From positions 1-52,959 of the forward strand of contig JACQDB010000101.1 of assembly GCA_016201275.1 (NCBI GenBank): a stretch of 52,959 bases of DNA, in the 5' to 3' direction. This DNA is from Acidobacteriota bacterium (GTDB taxonomy: Bacteria > Acidobacteriota > Blastocatellia > UBA7656). Shown piece by piece: positions 52,481 through 52,959 of this stretch. The first letter of the stretch is position 1; each line of letters opens with the position of its first letter. A program made the translations under genes and the position numbers. Under the pieces are notes generated by a model that was not told where the DNA came from, searched no databases, and saw nothing but the letters and a program-made list of their open reading frames with translations.

Positions 52481-52648
52481 GTCAGAGACCGCTTGTCAAC
52501 GGGAATCATGGGATTATATTTTCTTCCCCTCCTTAGTCAGAGAGCGCTGCTCAACGGGAATCATGGGATGATATTTTCTTCCCCTCCTTAGTCAGAGAGC
52601 GCTGCTCAACGGGAATCATGGGATGATATTTTTTTCCCCTTCCCTTAG
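52481..52648. repeat. Tandem array 1, three units of 55 bp
   Basis: Units start at 52481, 52536 and 52591. Each begins GTCAGAGAGCGCTGCTCAAC and continues GGGAATCATGGGATGATATT plus a pyrimidine run. Units 2 and 3 are nearly identical; unit 1 is slightly diverged. It is non-coding; open frames through it are only repeat translation. Confidence 0.9.
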
Positions 52649-52655
52649 TGTTTAC

Positions 52656-52812
52656 GCCAGAGGCACACAGGAGAGTAGCCCGTGGTGAAGCCACGGGAAT
52701 TCGTTTTTGCGCCAGAGGCGCACAGGAGATTAGCCCGTGGTAGCGCCACGGGAATTCGTTTTTGCGCCAGAGGCGCACAGGAGATTAGCCCGTGGTGAAG
52801 CCACGGGAAGGC
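52656..52812. repeat. Tandem array 2, three units of 55 bp with inner hairpin
   Basis: Units start at 52656, 52711 and 52766. Each has GCCAGAGGCGCACAGGAGAT followed by the hairpin CCCGTGG..CCACGGG and ATTCGTTTTTGC. The sequence is unrelated to array 1 but the period is the same. After 52812 only a CTCTGACAGAG palindrome and no gene are seen up to the window end. Confidence 0.9.
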
Positions 52813-52959
52813 GAAGGTAGCTTGGCGGTCGCGCTCTGACAGAGCGCCGGAGGCTGGCGGCAATTCATCTCCTGCACCCTTTCAGGGCGCGAAGAATTTG
52901 CTCAACATGATTCCAGTGTCTTTGGTTCCAGTGCCTACCGCACTGGCTACCCTCCTACG

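Noticed and set aside
52481-52812. CRISPR array
   Set aside because: Units are contiguous repeats with no unique spacers, and no cas gene is present.

Overview
Organism. The window looks like a chromosome piece from an Acidobacteriota bacterium, probably class Blastocatellia. This is inferred from gene content: a sigma factor / zinc anti-sigma / TPR-CHAT trio, DUF885, DUF5658, histidine utilisation genes, NurA with a HAS-barrel protein, GrdB-like selenoproteins, and many short palindromic intergenic repeats. No rRNA, tRNA, phage, plasmid or CRISPR gene was seen. Most genes are ordinary housekeeping or metabolic genes; the unusual content lies in recoded genes and in small mobile or repeat DNA.

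Layout. 0-4 kb: a secreted protein, mtgA and an APC permease among several palindromic repeats. 4-8.5 kb, minus strand: NAD-type isocitrate dehydrogenase, pepA, trxB and a DUF4149 membrane protein. 8.8-14 kb, plus strand: proC, a frameshifted DUF885 gene, an ankyrin lipoprotein and fused aroD-aroE. 14.2-15.4 kb: two adjacent genes with in-frame UGA, a peroxiredoxin and a GrdB-like protein. 15.9-21.5 kb: sigma factor, anti-sigma factor and a 1199-residue TPR-CHAT protein. 22-28.6 kb: BamE-like protein, hemL, a small membrane protein, a GT-C glycosyltransferase and a secreted protein. 28.8-32.8 kb: hutU, a DUF5658 gene and hutH. 32.9-36.6 kb, minus strand: HAS-barrel protein, a 0.9-kb repeat-rich gap, nurA and an ADP-ribosylglycohydrolase. 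36.8-42.8 kb: MoxR-like ATPase, DinB, tatD, an AT-rich orphan, a xisH-xisI cassette and a von Willebrand A protein. 42.9-47.7 kb: a nonsense-broken small gene, a third UGA gene (secreted redoxin), a NatAB-like ABC exporter and two zinc-ribbon paralogs. 48-52.4 kb: acyl-CoA dehydrogenase, two secreted orphans and rlmN. The window ends in two tandem arrays that both have a 55-bp period.

How it fits together. The best-supported unusual theme is selenocysteine: three genes carry UGA exactly where a redox cysteine is expected, and each has a hairpin just downstream in the position of a bacterial SECIS. They would be a cytosolic peroxidase, a GrdB-like protein and an exported thioredoxin-fold protein. 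No selA, selB, selC or selD lies in the window. The second theme is small mobile DNA. Two palindromic families (about 98 bp with 6-bp target duplications, and exactly 100 bp with TA duplications) occur nested in one another at two loci. A xisHI cassette sits between two copies of the 5' end of the vWA gene. A purine-rich hairpin has been absorbed in frame into the CHAT gene. Three genes also show promoters so close to the start codon that leaderless transcripts are likely.
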